Part shown: positions 45,721 to 57,142 of the stretch, one piece after another
Numbering within the stretch: position 1 is the first letter of the stretch
Layout of the letters: the number at the start of each line of letters is the position of its first letter
NCBI GenBank assembly: GCA_032716605.1
Contig: CM064509.1
Coordinates: 49,114,230 to 49,178,229 of the forward strand
From: Paralithodes platypus
Taxonomy: Eukaryota; Arthropoda; Malacostraca; Decapoda; Lithodidae
DNA: 64,000 nt
Direction of reading: 5' to 3'
Position numbers and translations under genes: made by a program
The notes under the pieces: model-generated
Database searches by the model: none
Seen by the model: only the letters and a program-made list of their open reading frames with translations
Told to the model about the DNA's origin: nothing

Positions 45721-47345
45721 TCTGCACTCCTACGAGCGGCGAGCCTCAGCACTCAGAATAGAGAGTGCAACTAACACAACTTTACCTTCCCATACCATCG
45801 CCACCTGTCTGATCAACTCACGAGTGAGGTCAAGCGCTACCTTTGTGTCCTCAACCAACCATAAAACAGGACCTGTCAAAGACACGAACATCACTTCCTG
45901 TCCAGCCACCACCAGCACAACACCTCCTCAAGACAGCCCACCATACTACACTCACGCCACCTCTTACCTCACCATCTACGCTATCACCTCTCGACCTGCA
46001 GACGCCCGCTCCCAAGCTTGGTGGGCGTATCTGGAGAGCTCCCCACATATTTACCAGCCAGTGGAATGTCTGGAGCTTCGCCATCCAGCCACGAGGTCAT
46101 GGCTATTACCCCGGAGAGGGAAGTAAGATAGGGGAGAAAAACAAAGAAGGATTTGGAAGCACCAGTATAGAAACAACTCCTGTCACCACGCAGCCGAAAC
46201 ATGAGGACACAAGAGCCTCCTCACCCCGGCAGGCTCGGTTCGCCACCATCACCTCGCCACGTCTCCCGACACCAGAAAAAGATTTAACAAGAAGGCTAAC
46301 CTCCAACACCACCAGTAAACCCAAGGAAGCCCAACCACAACACCCAGGGGAGAAAACCTCCCATAAATCCAAAATCACCACGCGCCCATCTTGCCCGGAG
46401 ACTCACCATCACCGTGGCGGGGATTCTGAGAAGGGCTACAGCCGTCGACACACACCCTCCTCTGAGCACAACCGCCCTTATAGACCCGAGATGCGCAGCT
46501 GGATGGAACGACGGAATTGGTAAGACATCCCCAGCCAAATCCAGCAGTAGTACAGTTGGAAAGATAGCTAAAGGCACTGGCTGAGGATATCTGGAAGACT
46601 TGGGATTATCTATACCGAAAAATTGCCTTGAGGGAGTAAGACACTGGTGGAACTACTTGACGCAGTTTCTCGAAGATACCTTGGATTACCTTCGTAACTT
46701 TGTTAGACCACACTGGTGGCCTCCTAATATTCTTACTTTTGCCTTGGTACGGGACTTTACTACAATTATAGTTTACCACATGGAGTGAGCGCTATAGTTC
46801 TAGTAAACCCAAAAAACATAGAAAGGCTGGTTGGAAAAGTGTAAGACACTGGTGTAACGGCTTCCTTCTCAGTTAGGACTTGTAATGGAGGGTGTAAGAC
46901 ACTGGTGTAACAACTCCCTAGTTATTCCTTAGGATACGAGAGCGTAAGACACTGGTGTAACGGCTCGTCTTCGTAATAATCCCAAGATTCCATCATATAA
47001 GTTCCTCTAGAGACTCACATAGAAGTCTAGGTCTGGATTGTAAGAGAGAGCGTAAGACACAGGTGAAACGGCTCCTTACTTTAATCCCATGATACGAGAG
47101 CGTAAGACACTGGTGATACGGCTCGTTTTCATATAAGACCCTCACCTCTACAGTCTTCAGAGATCTTCAAGAAGTCTTTTCCCCTAACTTCTGTCACCAT
47201 CACACGACAAGACCAACCCACGGACCAGGACGTCGTAGGGAATACCAGGCAGCAACGACTTCACAGATCTTCAGAACCTGCCTGTATGTACCATTGCACC
47301 TCTAACCATATGATTTTGTGTGAATAAGAATAACCTATGTTTGTG
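45721..47345 (+). repeat. Element C 3' region and LTR with repeated GTAAGACACTGGTG motif
   Basis: Part of it (46127-47201) is paralleled at 28470-29752, and its end (47221-47345) is paralleled inverted at 41560-41790. This identifies the end as LTR. The motif GTAAGACACTGGTG occurs at about 46839, 46892, 46941, 47050 (one change) and 47101. An open frame of 226 codons (45843-46523) is threonine/proline/serine-rich and not conserved as an ORF in the other copy. The LTR start could not be fixed. Confidence 0.65.
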
Positions 47346-48600
47346 GGGGGCCTGGTAGCCTACTTTGTTCTCTTCATGGGAGGGAATACAAAGGAGAACA
47401 AACTGCAACAGACCTATTGGTCCTTACGGGGCAATTTGGATATCTAAAACTACTAATCTACTGACTACGAGGTAGAGAAAAGGATAGCAAAGAAGAAGGC
47501 TCCTCCCCACCCACCATTCTCTCCAGCTAGTGCTGGCATGGAAACAGATAGGAAAAATACCATGTAGTATGGAAAAACTGACACGAAAATTTGGATAGGA
47601 CAGGGAGAAAATTAAGTTGATTTGTAATCTAAGCTATCTCTATTACTACAATTCTGAAAGGGAACAGATGTATGAATATCAATATACATTGCGGTATGCG
47701 TTGATACTTCTTTGCGCGTTATTCTGAAAGAAACTGTGTTAATTGGGGGTTATGTGCCAGGGGGAGGAAGGGGAGATGGACAGGCACCACCCCGTACCTG
47801 CAGTCTGGGGTAGGACTAGTAAGGGAGAACGGGCAGGCACCACCCAGTTCCTACCTTCTGGGGTATTAGGAGTACGGTGAAACCCTTAGGCAAGGACTTT
47901 CACTTCTGGGTGTACATCTGTGTACGTGGTGAAATCATCACAGGTGTGTCCAGAAAATCATGAATATGCTAAACCCTTAATGAGACAAGAGTCAAGCCCC
48001 TTTAATAACTAAGAACTACCTACAGTATACCTCCATCAGCATAAATATGTATAATTGTGTGTATTAGAATGACAGAAGAATTCCACACAAAAATACAAAA
48101 GCTGTACCGAGTAGCCTACCCTGAACTAGTCCGGAATGCCATGGATAATTTAGCATAGGGTTGTGTGTGTGTGTGTGGGGGGGTGGGGGGGGGATGATCG
48201 ATGATCGCACGTGCACCCTCAGCTATCCACAATTGTATTTGTGGGTAGACCCATGACCACCCTAGAATAGGATATCAAGCTGCTCAAGACTTATATTAAT
48301 AGGTCCTCCCCCCCCCCCCCCCCCCCCCAACCCCCTCACCCAGTTAACCCAACCAACCAGGCAGGACAGTGGAGTGACCTCAAAACCAGGAGGCCCCCAC
48401 CAGGACCACCGAGACCATCGAGGCACCACACTCTGATTGCACCCAGACAAATATAAACCCCTTCCCAAAGATGCCAACGTGATGGCCATGATTAGGAAGG
48501 CCGTCCGAGAAGCCACACCTCAGGGACCTTAAGACCTTCCATCGTCCTTAGGAACCCAGCCCCAACTGACCACACAGAGTACCGGAACCAAAACATTGAT
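47346..48600. other. Non-coding region with G/C runs
   Basis: No coding sequence recognised. A roughly 55-bp direct repeat (GGCACCACCC... CTGGGGTA) occurs twice at 47781-47870. A GT run and G-run lie at 48163-48194, and a C-run of about 20 nt at 48308-48328. The part after 48330 probably belongs to the leader/gag side of element D. Confidence 0.5.
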
Positions 48601-51600
48601 GCAAACAACCGGAGCCTAAATCTATCCAACATTAGATGCTTCAATTTCGAGGGAAGGTGACAAGTGAGCTGAAACTGCTCACGCCCTCAGGGTTTTTAGT
48701 TCGCTCTCAGACACCTACGTATCTGAGAGCCATCATCTTCGCCCACATCCTGGGGACATCCCTTCAACTCCTGTTAAACACTGGAGCCAATAGGAGTTGC
48801 ATTTCTCACCGCTTCTACCTGCAACAGCAAGAGCAACCTGGCCAACTCCAGTGGGTGCCCGTAGCCCTCCAGCATGCTGGTGGTGACCCTATCCAGTTGT
48901 ATGGAATCACAGGGACCCTCTCCCTGAATGTAAATGCTGGCACTGTCCAGACGGCATTTAATGTACAGTATTAAGCATGCCACCCCGCCTCTTTGGCGAA
49001 TACCTCAGATGGGACGGCCTGGTTGCCAACGACTCCCGAAAAAGCATCAACGAGCATTGCCCCACCCTCACACCGAACCAGAACCTACCCCATGATCTTG
49101 CCCAGCCACTGCAAAACACCCCCTGCCCCCCGAACTTGACCACGCCTACCTCCAGGAACCACATATATGTCCCCTGAGAGATTCGTGCTTGCAGCTGAAC
49201 TCACAATTCCCCGCACACCACCCAGCACCTCCAACTCTCCCACAATGCACACCCAAATTATTTATTGCGATTGTCACCTCTGAACTCCTACGCCTGCATA
49301 AATGGTAAATGTTGGGCAATTGCCATTCCATTAAGCTGGCCCCCCTCGGCGACCGAAATAACAAAACAAGACAGAGCAGTCCAGACACCCCATGGTCCAC
49401 CCCGACCCCCCCTCCCATCCCTACCCCCTGACCTAAACTCCCGATAGATGGCACAGCTCCTAGACGTCCTACAGGAATTCACGGATGCCGAGCGAGGACA
49501 GACGCACCTCATTAAGCATGAAATACACAGCCGAGGACCCCCATCCGACGAACCCCATCGCTGAAAAAAAACTTTCGCCGCAACAAAAAAGATATCCAGG
49601 GATGGGAGATGCTCCATAATGGCATCATCCACCCGTCAGAGTTCACCTGGTCCTCCTCCGTCTTCCTGGCACAAAAGAATGACAACAGTCTTCAGTTTTG
49701 TGTCGGTTACCGGATCCTCAACGACATAACCATGAAAGATACTCTCCAGTCATTATACGAATCTAGCTAGTCCTAAACCCTCAACTTGCAGTCTGGGTAC
49801 TGGCAGGTACCCCTCTCTGATGATGCAAAACCAAAAACAGCCTTCGCCACCAGCCAGAGCCACCTTAAACAGCTTAATGTTCTCACCTTTAGCATCACTA
49901 ATAGAATCACCACCTTCTCCCACCTTATGGACACCATCCTGGCTGGATTGAACTGGTAGATATATGTAGCTCACGTTGATGACATCATCATTTTCTCCTT
50001 CCCCTGGGAAGGTCACCTATAGCAAATGAGACAGGTCTTGCAATGCGTGCAGGCTGCGGGTCTCTTCTTCAAAGCCCAACAAGTGTTCTATTAGCTCGAA
50101 GAGAAGTAACCTACGTGAGGAAAATTGTTGGTGCCAGTGGAATTGCACCAGACCCCTCAATGACAGCCGTCCATTGTGAAAGAAGTTTGACCCATACTCG
50201 AAATGGCGATCTATTATCGTCATTTCATCAAAGTATTCTTCTCCATCTCTGCCCCGCTTTACGCCCTCAACAGCAAAGGCCAGCCATTTCAATTGAGCGC
50301 CCAAGAAAAAGAAGCCATGGATAGATTGAAGAATATCCTCTCTAACTCTCCCATCCTCAACTTCCATGACTTTTTTCAGAGTCCTACTGGGTCTACACCG
50401 ATGCCAGTCTGGCGGGCTTGGGAGCAGTCCTAGTTAACAGGTCAGTACAAAAACATCATCTCCTGTGCTAGCCAGACTCTTACAGAGACTGAAAGGAGTT
50501 ACCTTGTCCCTTAGATGAAGTATCTGGGTCTTATCTTTGGCCTAAAAACCTTCCGCCCTTACATTGCTGGGGCCAGGGTGAATATAATCACTGATCACCA
50601 CTCCCTCAAGTGGCTAAGACATACACAATCTTCAGAATCCATGTTGCTCAGCTGACAGGAACTGTTGGAGGAATTCAATTACACAGTAAAACATCACCTC
50701 GAAAGCTCCACACCAAGGCGGACGGCCTTTCCTGTGCCCTTTTGATCCCAGACCCCCACCAGGAGACACTCTGTGCTATCCAACTAGACCCCAGGTGATC
50801 AGAAGAGGATGCCTAGTTGGAGGTGTCCTAGGACATCTTTTGGCCCAGTTGGTTGCCTGCCCGTTTCTGAGGACGCCTAGTATGTTTGGGCGATCAGGTG
50901 TCCACCGAGAACGGATGCACAATCCATCCCTCCATCCGCGGAAGGGCAGTTCTTACTCTCCTCCATGGCAGTCCTGGTGTCAACCTAAAAGAAAAGCACC
51001 TTTTGTAGTTTCAAGAGGCAATTCTATACCCCTGTCGCTGATGACATGGCCGCAGATGTACAAGGATGTTGGGGTTGCACCCTTGGCATAGATGAATACA
51101 AATTTACAGGCACCCAGGGCCACCTGCATGCCAACTGCCTCTTTGAAACCCTCTCTATTGATGCTAGGGGCCCTCTCGAAGCTTACAATGATTACCAATT
51201 CATAATCACCTTAGTGGATGTGTAATCTTGCTTTGTCATTGCCGTCCCCACTAAAATCCATGATATCCTGACAATGGCAAAAGTTCAGCTCTGCCATGAG
51301 ATTTCAGCCTTTGGGATCCCCACTACTGTACTCAGCGACCATGGCAAGGAGAAAATCATTCAGACGTGGGCATCCCTGATCGAATTGCTCGGATACAACA
51401 TATCTCTGGCCACCCCGTACCATCCCGACAGTATCAGGATTTGTGAGAGATTCCACTGATCAGTGGACAACGCCCTGAGAGCCACCATGATACAGAAAGA
51501 CAGGAACGACTGGCCCGCATTCCTCCCCATTGTGCAATGTAGCTTGAGTCAGGCAGTGCTCTGCCATCGGCTTCATCGCCCATGAACTGATATTCGGTAG

Positions 51601-51720
51601 AGCCCCCAAATTACCCACCACTCCCGACATCCCCACTCCCAACCCTCTCCCTCGATAACGTCCCCTTCCACCAAATGACATCGTGAAACTTGAACTGCCC
51701 CCCTTGCGTCCCAGGAGAAG
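48600..51720 (+). pseudogene. Gypsy element D: protease-RT-RNase H-integrase, heavily decayed
   Basis: Protease-like LLLNTGANRSCISH (48772; family has DTGA, here Asp is Asn) lies in a 112-codon frame. RT traces follow: LNLQSGYWQVPLSDDAK (49782), then a THFSHLMDTIL-like segment and VAHVDDIIIF at the catalytic box (49965; Y-x-D-D is changed to H-V-D-D). RNase H traces include VYTDASLAGLG-like sequence near 50390 and ITDHHSLKWL (50588). Integrase has LSDHGKEKI (51330) and ATPYHPDS (51408). Many stops. The order RT-RH-INT is standard. Its RNase H and integrase resemble element C in style but are distinct. Confidence 0.75.
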
Positions 51721-51721
51721 C

Positions 51722-51955
51722 TTAACCTTTTCACGCATATGACGCGATTTTGAGCCTATAGGGGTACTTTAAAGCCTTTGTTACCATCAGGGGTATTTAG
51801 AATCCTTTAGTTTAGTTATTTCAACCTCTGAAGTTGTCTTTGAGTTAGCTGTGGGCAGAAAACTAATTTTGGAGAGGTAATTATAAGAGTGAGATAACTC
51901 TATTTCTTATTGCTAATCTGGCAACCTCTGTGTCATAAATGCGTGAAAGGGTTAA
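51722..51955 (-). mobile_element. TTAA-flanked MITE, family 1, second copy
   Basis: 234 bp, TTAACCTTTTCACGCATATG to CGTGAAAGGGTTAA, the reverse complement of 13259-13493 at roughly 85% identity. TTAA on both sides. Inserted at the 3' end of element D coding sequence. Confidence 0.85.
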
Positions 51956-52947
51956 CAAGTCAGTGACTCATCTTTCCCCAATTGATGCCTCACGTGCCCT
52001 GTCTGAACGTGTAAGACCCTGTATTGCACGTCTGTCTCGCAAAAGAAGATTACCTAATCACCATGAGTCCTACTCCAGCAGCGATTCTAGGAGTTGGTAA
52101 TGCATTAGGACCGATTGATAGGTGGTATATGAAATATCATTATCTCGGGGTAATATATATTTAAGTGTATCGAGAAATATAAGTGATCATTCCGGTATTG
52201 TGTATAGAATTATAGATGGTCGATATAGGTATAAGTAGTGCCTGAAACTGTCTATCCAATGCAATTTTAATGAAGTTAAGTGTTTAGTTTTATACTGTAT
52301 ATCAGATACACGGAAAGTTACCACAGTTGTTATTGTAATATATTCTGCCATTGTCTCATACGAGATCCACATTCCCCTGACTGTAATATGTATATAATTA
52401 TAAGAGCCATAAAATATTTGTTATTAATCCAGTTGCCATATTAGTAAGTGATCTACATATATTGAAAAGGATACTCTGCACTATAACCATTTGTATATCT
52501 TTGTACAGTGTAGTTATTATCCGTAATAATTGTGTTTATCTTGAGTAATCATGATTGCGGAGTATCCCGCTGTTAACAATAGTCATGATTAATACCAAGT
52601 TCAAGTGTACTAAGAGTAGAAATAAAAGCTAACTTAATATCACAGTGTGTCAATAAGTTATAGAACGTGATCTTAAGGCTCAAGTAATTTCATGCGGTTA
52701 TTTCACTAGAGAAGACCAGTATCTATTAGTGCTATTAGTAAGGTGAAATGTGTAATGGTATCTTATATGTACAGATCCATATATATACAGTATATATATA
52801 TATATTTGTGTATGTATTTATGAGTGTATCGTGACTACGTTGAATTGTGTATATATTATGTATTCGTCCCTGATCGAGGTTTTGACAGTATTTTTGATAG
52901 TCCACGTAGAGTACTATATGAATTGCCTTGGTCTTTTTACCAGACAT
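51956..52947. other. AT-rich non-coding region
   Basis: Short continuation of element D (to about 52090), then AT-rich DNA with a small TA run (52782-52805). Could be the LTR of element D, but I found no second copy in the window. Confidence 0.4.
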
Positions 52948-53050
52948 AAGGAGACCACACTACCCTTTGCTATAAATATATTCCGTTAGAGCAACCTAAT
53001 ATCATGCACCTTTTGTCTTCATTGTACTAATCGCCTTAGCCTGTTAAGTA
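52948..53050 (+). promoter_or_regulatory. TATA-containing block shared with 23055-23165
   Basis: GAGACCACACTACCC, GCTATAAATATA, AGCAACCTAA and GCACCTTTTGTCTTCATTGT follow each other as at 23055. TATA box at about 52970. Confidence 0.5.
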
Positions 53051-53179
53051 GAAATTAACCCTCTGAGTAGACAGGTCGCCTGGCCTCCATCCCTTATCCC
53101 TTTGTTACTGCCAACTGTACCTCTCTGTGTGCATATTCTATGCGCATATCCATGTTACGTGGTGGAAGCATCTACTCTG

Positions 53180-53669
53180 TTAACCCACTGAACCCCAGCG
53201 ACGACAACGTGTCGTCGGCAATGTATGTAACGCTAAACCCCAGCGACGACAACGTGTCGTCGGCAATGTATGTAACGCTAAACCCCAGCGACGACAACGT
53301 GTCGTCACTGGTACTCCGGTCCCAATTACTCCGGTCCTATGGCACCTAGAGGGCTCAGATTTGTATGGGAACTGTGTAAGTATCCCACGCAGCCATCCCG
53401 ATGGTTGAAAACTCTCAAAGTCCAACCGCGTGCACGTGAGCGCGCAAAAACATGGTTTTTGGATGTTTTTGCCTTCAATTTTTTACTCTTCTAAAATCGA
53501 CTTTCGGGGGCTCCGTAGGACCCCTTTTTGACCTTTTTGATAGTTTTTATTGTGGTTTTTCCTTCATTCCTAACCCATTCGCTATTGTTTCTGGAAAAAA
53601 ACAAAAATCAAATCCTGCCAGTCCCTGGTGGTACATTTATTTATAACTAGCTGGGGCTCAGGGGGTTAA
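53180..53669 (+). mobile_element. TTAA-flanked MITE, family 3
   Basis: 490 bp from TTAACCCACTGAACCCCAGC to GCTGGGGCTCAGGGGGTTAA. The ends form an inverted repeat of about 20 bp with three or four mismatches, TTAA on both sides. Removing it restores the LINE endonuclease frame. Contains the 45-bp tandem repeat at its left end. Confidence 0.85.
53191..53325 (+). repeat. Three 45-bp tandem units with a palindromic core
   Basis: AACCCCAGCG starts at 53191, 53236 and 53281, period exactly 45. Each unit holds CGACGACAACGTGTCGTCG, a near-perfect palindrome. 45 is a multiple of 3, so all three units read alike as a 15-residue repeat, but there is no sign that this is translated. Confidence 0.95.
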
Positions 53670-54189
53670 GCACCACCTCTCCCCTAACAAACCTGATCTT
53701 CTCTTCCTAAGTGAAATCCAGTTGTCTACGGCACATGCCATCAAACCCTTCTCTGTATCCCCCTACTGTCTCTTTCCTCAGTTTCAAGCCAAAGATGAAT
53801 GTTTTGAGTATGTGCGCAACAATCTTACTTGCTCTTGAGTTCCCAACTTTAACTCAAATGAATTCTCAACTCTCTGGCTACAGCTTTGACTTATCTTGGA
53901 ATGGTTTTTGCTTCCATGGTCGGGGATCCTTGGAGTGTACCGATCGCATTACCCAGGTGATCGTTTTGGGCATGGAAGGAATACGTTCCATTTTCTTTCT
54001 TTCAACTTAATGCAATAAAATCTTGGTTTACTCACACTTATTCTACTGCTGTTCACAATAAGAAGGAAGCACACAAACGGTACAGATGCATGCAAACTCA
54101 CAAATCTCGCATTTTTTATGTTTCTGCCCGGAATCGTGCCAAATCTGTTTTTCGACTTGCCAAAAAATCTTTCATCAATGACAAATGTG

Positions 54190-54744
54190 ACAAAGGTGGT
54201 GGTTGTGGTGGTGTATGGTGTATGGCCGTGGTGGTGGTTGTGTTGTTTTTTGTGTAGGTGTTTGTGGTTGGTAGTTGGTGGGGAGAGTGTGTGGTTGTGG
54301 CTATAGGTGTATCTGTGATGGATATGGTTATGGGAGTTTGTTGGGGATTATGCTGGTGAGGTGTGTGGTGTTGGTGGTAATTAGGTTGTGGTAGTTTGGT
54401 TGTGGTAGCTTGGTGGTGGTGGTGGTGGTTGTGGTAGTTTGGTTGTGGTTGTTTGGTGGTGGGGGTGGTGGTTGAGATAGTTTGGTGGTTGTGGTGGCTG
54501 GGTAGTGGTGGTGGTAGCTTGATGGTAGTTGTGGTAGTTTGGTGGTGGATGTGTTGGTTGTGATAGTTTGGTGGTTGTGGTGGCTGGGTAGTGGTGGTGG
54601 TGGTGGTTGTGGTAGTTTGGTGGTGGTGCTTTTGGTAGTTTGGTGGTTGTGGTGGCTGGGTAGTGATGGTGGTAGCTTGATGGTAGTTGTGGTAGTTTGG
54701 TGGTGGTTGTGTTGGTTGTTGTTGTTGCTGTTCCCCAGGCTGTC
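54190..54744 (+). repeat. G/T-only minisatellite-like tract
   Basis: More than 500 bp almost free of C and A-poor on plus (GGTGGTTGTGGTGG, TAGTTTGGTGGTGG). Higher-order copies exist: the block TGGTTGTGGTGGCTGGGTAGTG occurs near 54485, 54570 and 54640. It separates the LINE fragment from the truncated LTR of element B. Confidence 0.9.
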
Positions 54745-56927
54745 TGGCATAGTATATTTTATTCTCGATAGTTGATTGTTTCATTATAATATATAAGATG
54801 TAAGTCTAGTGAGAGCGGGAGGAGACGAGCGGGAGAGAGAGGCCAGCTTGGGACGTTGCTTCGCTTGCTTAGCTTGGGACGAGCCTGAAGCGCTGCCACT
54901 TGCATTTGATTGCAACGTTAGGCTTAGTTTCGACTCACGCACGGGGTAGAGGATTTTGACCCGGCAACTGTGTTGAGTGTTGCCGAGCCTGGGATGTATT
55001 CTGCATGCCTAGGGAGGGGTCCAGACAGATTCAAGACTCAGAGCTCACCTCACTGTCGTACCCTTCGGACCCCCTTGATATCTATCCCTCTCAACCCCAC
55101 TTAGAAATGTTCTCTCTTACTTTGTATACCTTCCTTCCACTACTTCACCAATCTATTTAATTATCCCATCCCCTTGATAGACCTTATATCTATTATTGTA
55201 TTAACGACGAGCTCTCAGATAACTAGATAGGATTTTGGGCCTTATGCAGGGATTTAATTGTTAATGAGACCTAGGAAGTTTTGTTTTTGGTCTCATATTT
55301 GGTGGTTTCATGCTTGCTAGTGTGTTCTTGTGTCAGGTTAGCAGGGGCTAGACCGGAGGGGAGGCTTTTTGCGATCCTTTAAGTAAAGTCTGCTGGTGTG
55401 AGTCCTGTGGACCCGCACGACTATACTAGGATACCCGTGGGAGTCTGGGGGCATTTTCTTGTCTGTGTCCCTAGTGTTGTGTTGTGTGAGGGCCCTTGCC
55501 TAGTCCACTCAGCACTGCGCTAGCACGTCTTGCTTTTGTTTTAGGGTCGCCAGGAGAGAGTCAGATACTTGCGATCTGAGTCTCTCAAGAGAGCACCCTT
55601 TCAATTAGAGTAATTTGGCGCACAGACTTGGGAACGTCCCTAGGCTAGAGCAGGTGGCTCAGCCCGGGTATCCGAAGCCTATATCCTTCCGGCTAGACCT
55701 CTGCCACCTGGCAGATTAACAGCTAGGGGTTTATTATCTCTGTATGCTGGTTATTGTGCCACAGTTTACCATTTTTGTGAGCATTGTGAGTCAGGGTGTG
55801 GATTAGAGACTCTGTCCGAGCAGGCTTGCCTGACTAAGAGTGAGAAGCACACCTGTATGTGGTTATGTTGCGAGTTGCTGCCTTTATTTAATTATACCTA
55901 TGCCATTATACACTGTATGGCCTATCACTAGTATTTATTCCTGCTTATGAGTTAAGAGTTCTCTAAATTCGTAACGTACTTTCTTTGCTAAGCATCAGAT
56001 CCTACAGTAGCCGCATGCAGTTTAGAAACCCGCATCTTGTCTACCTGTACGATGTTTTGAGGACTGTTTGCTTTCACCTTCTTTCACGCAGGGGTGATTA
56101 GTTGTATTAATTAACGTAACGTTAAATGTACTTTCTTCTAGTTTGTTATTAAATTGTCTCTGCAATTTAATTCCGTTATCTATCTTTTCCTTGAAGCTTT
56201 AACCCATAATTAGCAGCGAGCAACATAAGTCGAGTTAAATAAAGCTGGACTATGTGGCGGCGCTCGACATAACTCGAGTGGCAATTTCAGCACGTAATGT
56301 GGCTGAGAGAGAGAGACAAGTGGTGGCAGGAGACTAGCGAGCGTATGACTGCTCCAGACCACCGCGGCGAACCTACTGACACAAATCTCAGCTCCCTCCT
56401 CCCTCTCTCACTCGCTACATACTCAATTATGTACTGAAAGTACCGAATTACCTGCTTTTTGCACTCGCGTTGCACGGTTATTGCAAGAAAACTATCCATC
56501 ATACAAGGATCGTTATGGTGTCATTCGAAAGCTCTGTTTATGCCCTTTCAGGGATAGGTACTTGTTTTACGTTCTGGGTCTTATTTAGGCATGAAAATGA
56601 TCACGTAAACAGCCCTATTTTGGCTAAAAACACCCCGCTGTGCGGTACACATAAATAAACCGCATAGGCCGCTCGTAAGGTGTTAAGTCAACTTAATTGT
56701 GTGATCTTTTATATAGCCTGCTTGACTATCAGCAGTCTATAGTGCGTGCACCCTGTAACCGAGTCATAGGATACCTCGTTGTCCAGGCAGGACTCTTGAC
56801 GGTTTAGGGTGGTTTGTTGCCTGGGTTTATAGATAAGGGTTGGATCTAGCGTTTTCCGTTGTTGCTTGTTGCCGCATACCTAGTCCAATAGAAAGAGCCC
56901 AGTGTTTATATATTCCAGGACGTAACA
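54745..56927 (+). repeat. Element B 5' LTR, 5'-truncated, with MITE copy d
   Basis: It matches 62709-64000 of the 3' LTR from TAGTATATTTTATTCTCGA on. The end is GTAACA at 56927, followed by AATGGCGACTTATCATAGG (putative primer-binding site, 56928-56946). The first about 195 bp of the LTR are missing where the GT-rich tract begins. Confidence 0.85.
56209..56686 (-). mobile_element. TTAA-flanked MITE, family 2, copy d
   Basis: 478 bp, inverted relative to copies a to c, TTAA on both sides (56209-56212, 56683-56686). Inserted in the element B 5' LTR. The corresponding part of the 3' LTR is outside the window, so no empty site is available here. Confidence 0.9.
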
Positions 56928-57142
56928 AATGGCGACTTATCATAGGATTTACTGAACAGAGGAATATAGTGGTCATTTGTTTTGAGATTCCTTATGATTA
57001 GAGGAATACAGCGGACATAGAGTTGTTTTTTTGGAGCAACCAATATAACACATTAAATACTTTAAATAACATTAGTATATACATACTTGCATAGGAGATA
57101 AGGCACATTCTATAACCGTGATAATTACTGCAGTACACAAAC

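Larger units (their letters stand above)
53095..54190 (+). pseudogene. LINE-3-family 5' fragment (endonuclease start), split by a MITE
   Basis: 53095-53179 plus 53670-54190. Codons before the MITE (GGSIYSV) continue after it (HHLSPNKPDLLFLSEIQL, catalytic Glu region of the endonuclease) once a single TTAA is kept. Later, in other frames, come a VRNNLTC segment and HKRYRCMQTHKSR- and NRAKSVFRLAKKSF-type codons, which match the linker of LINE-3 (26390-26270). It stops where the GT-rich tract starts. Confidence 0.75.

Noticed and set aside
45843..46523. 226-codon frame near the C-family LTR
   Set aside because: In the parallel copy at 28470 the frame is broken several times, and the composition is low-complexity.
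53140..53349. Protein with three 15-residue repeats
   Set aside because: The frame comes from the 45-bp tandem unit within a MITE. Flanks are non-coding and the reverse strand is open as well.
54116..54784. 222-codon frame rich in Thr, Gln, Pro and His on minus
   Set aside because: It is the translation of the G/T-only repeat.
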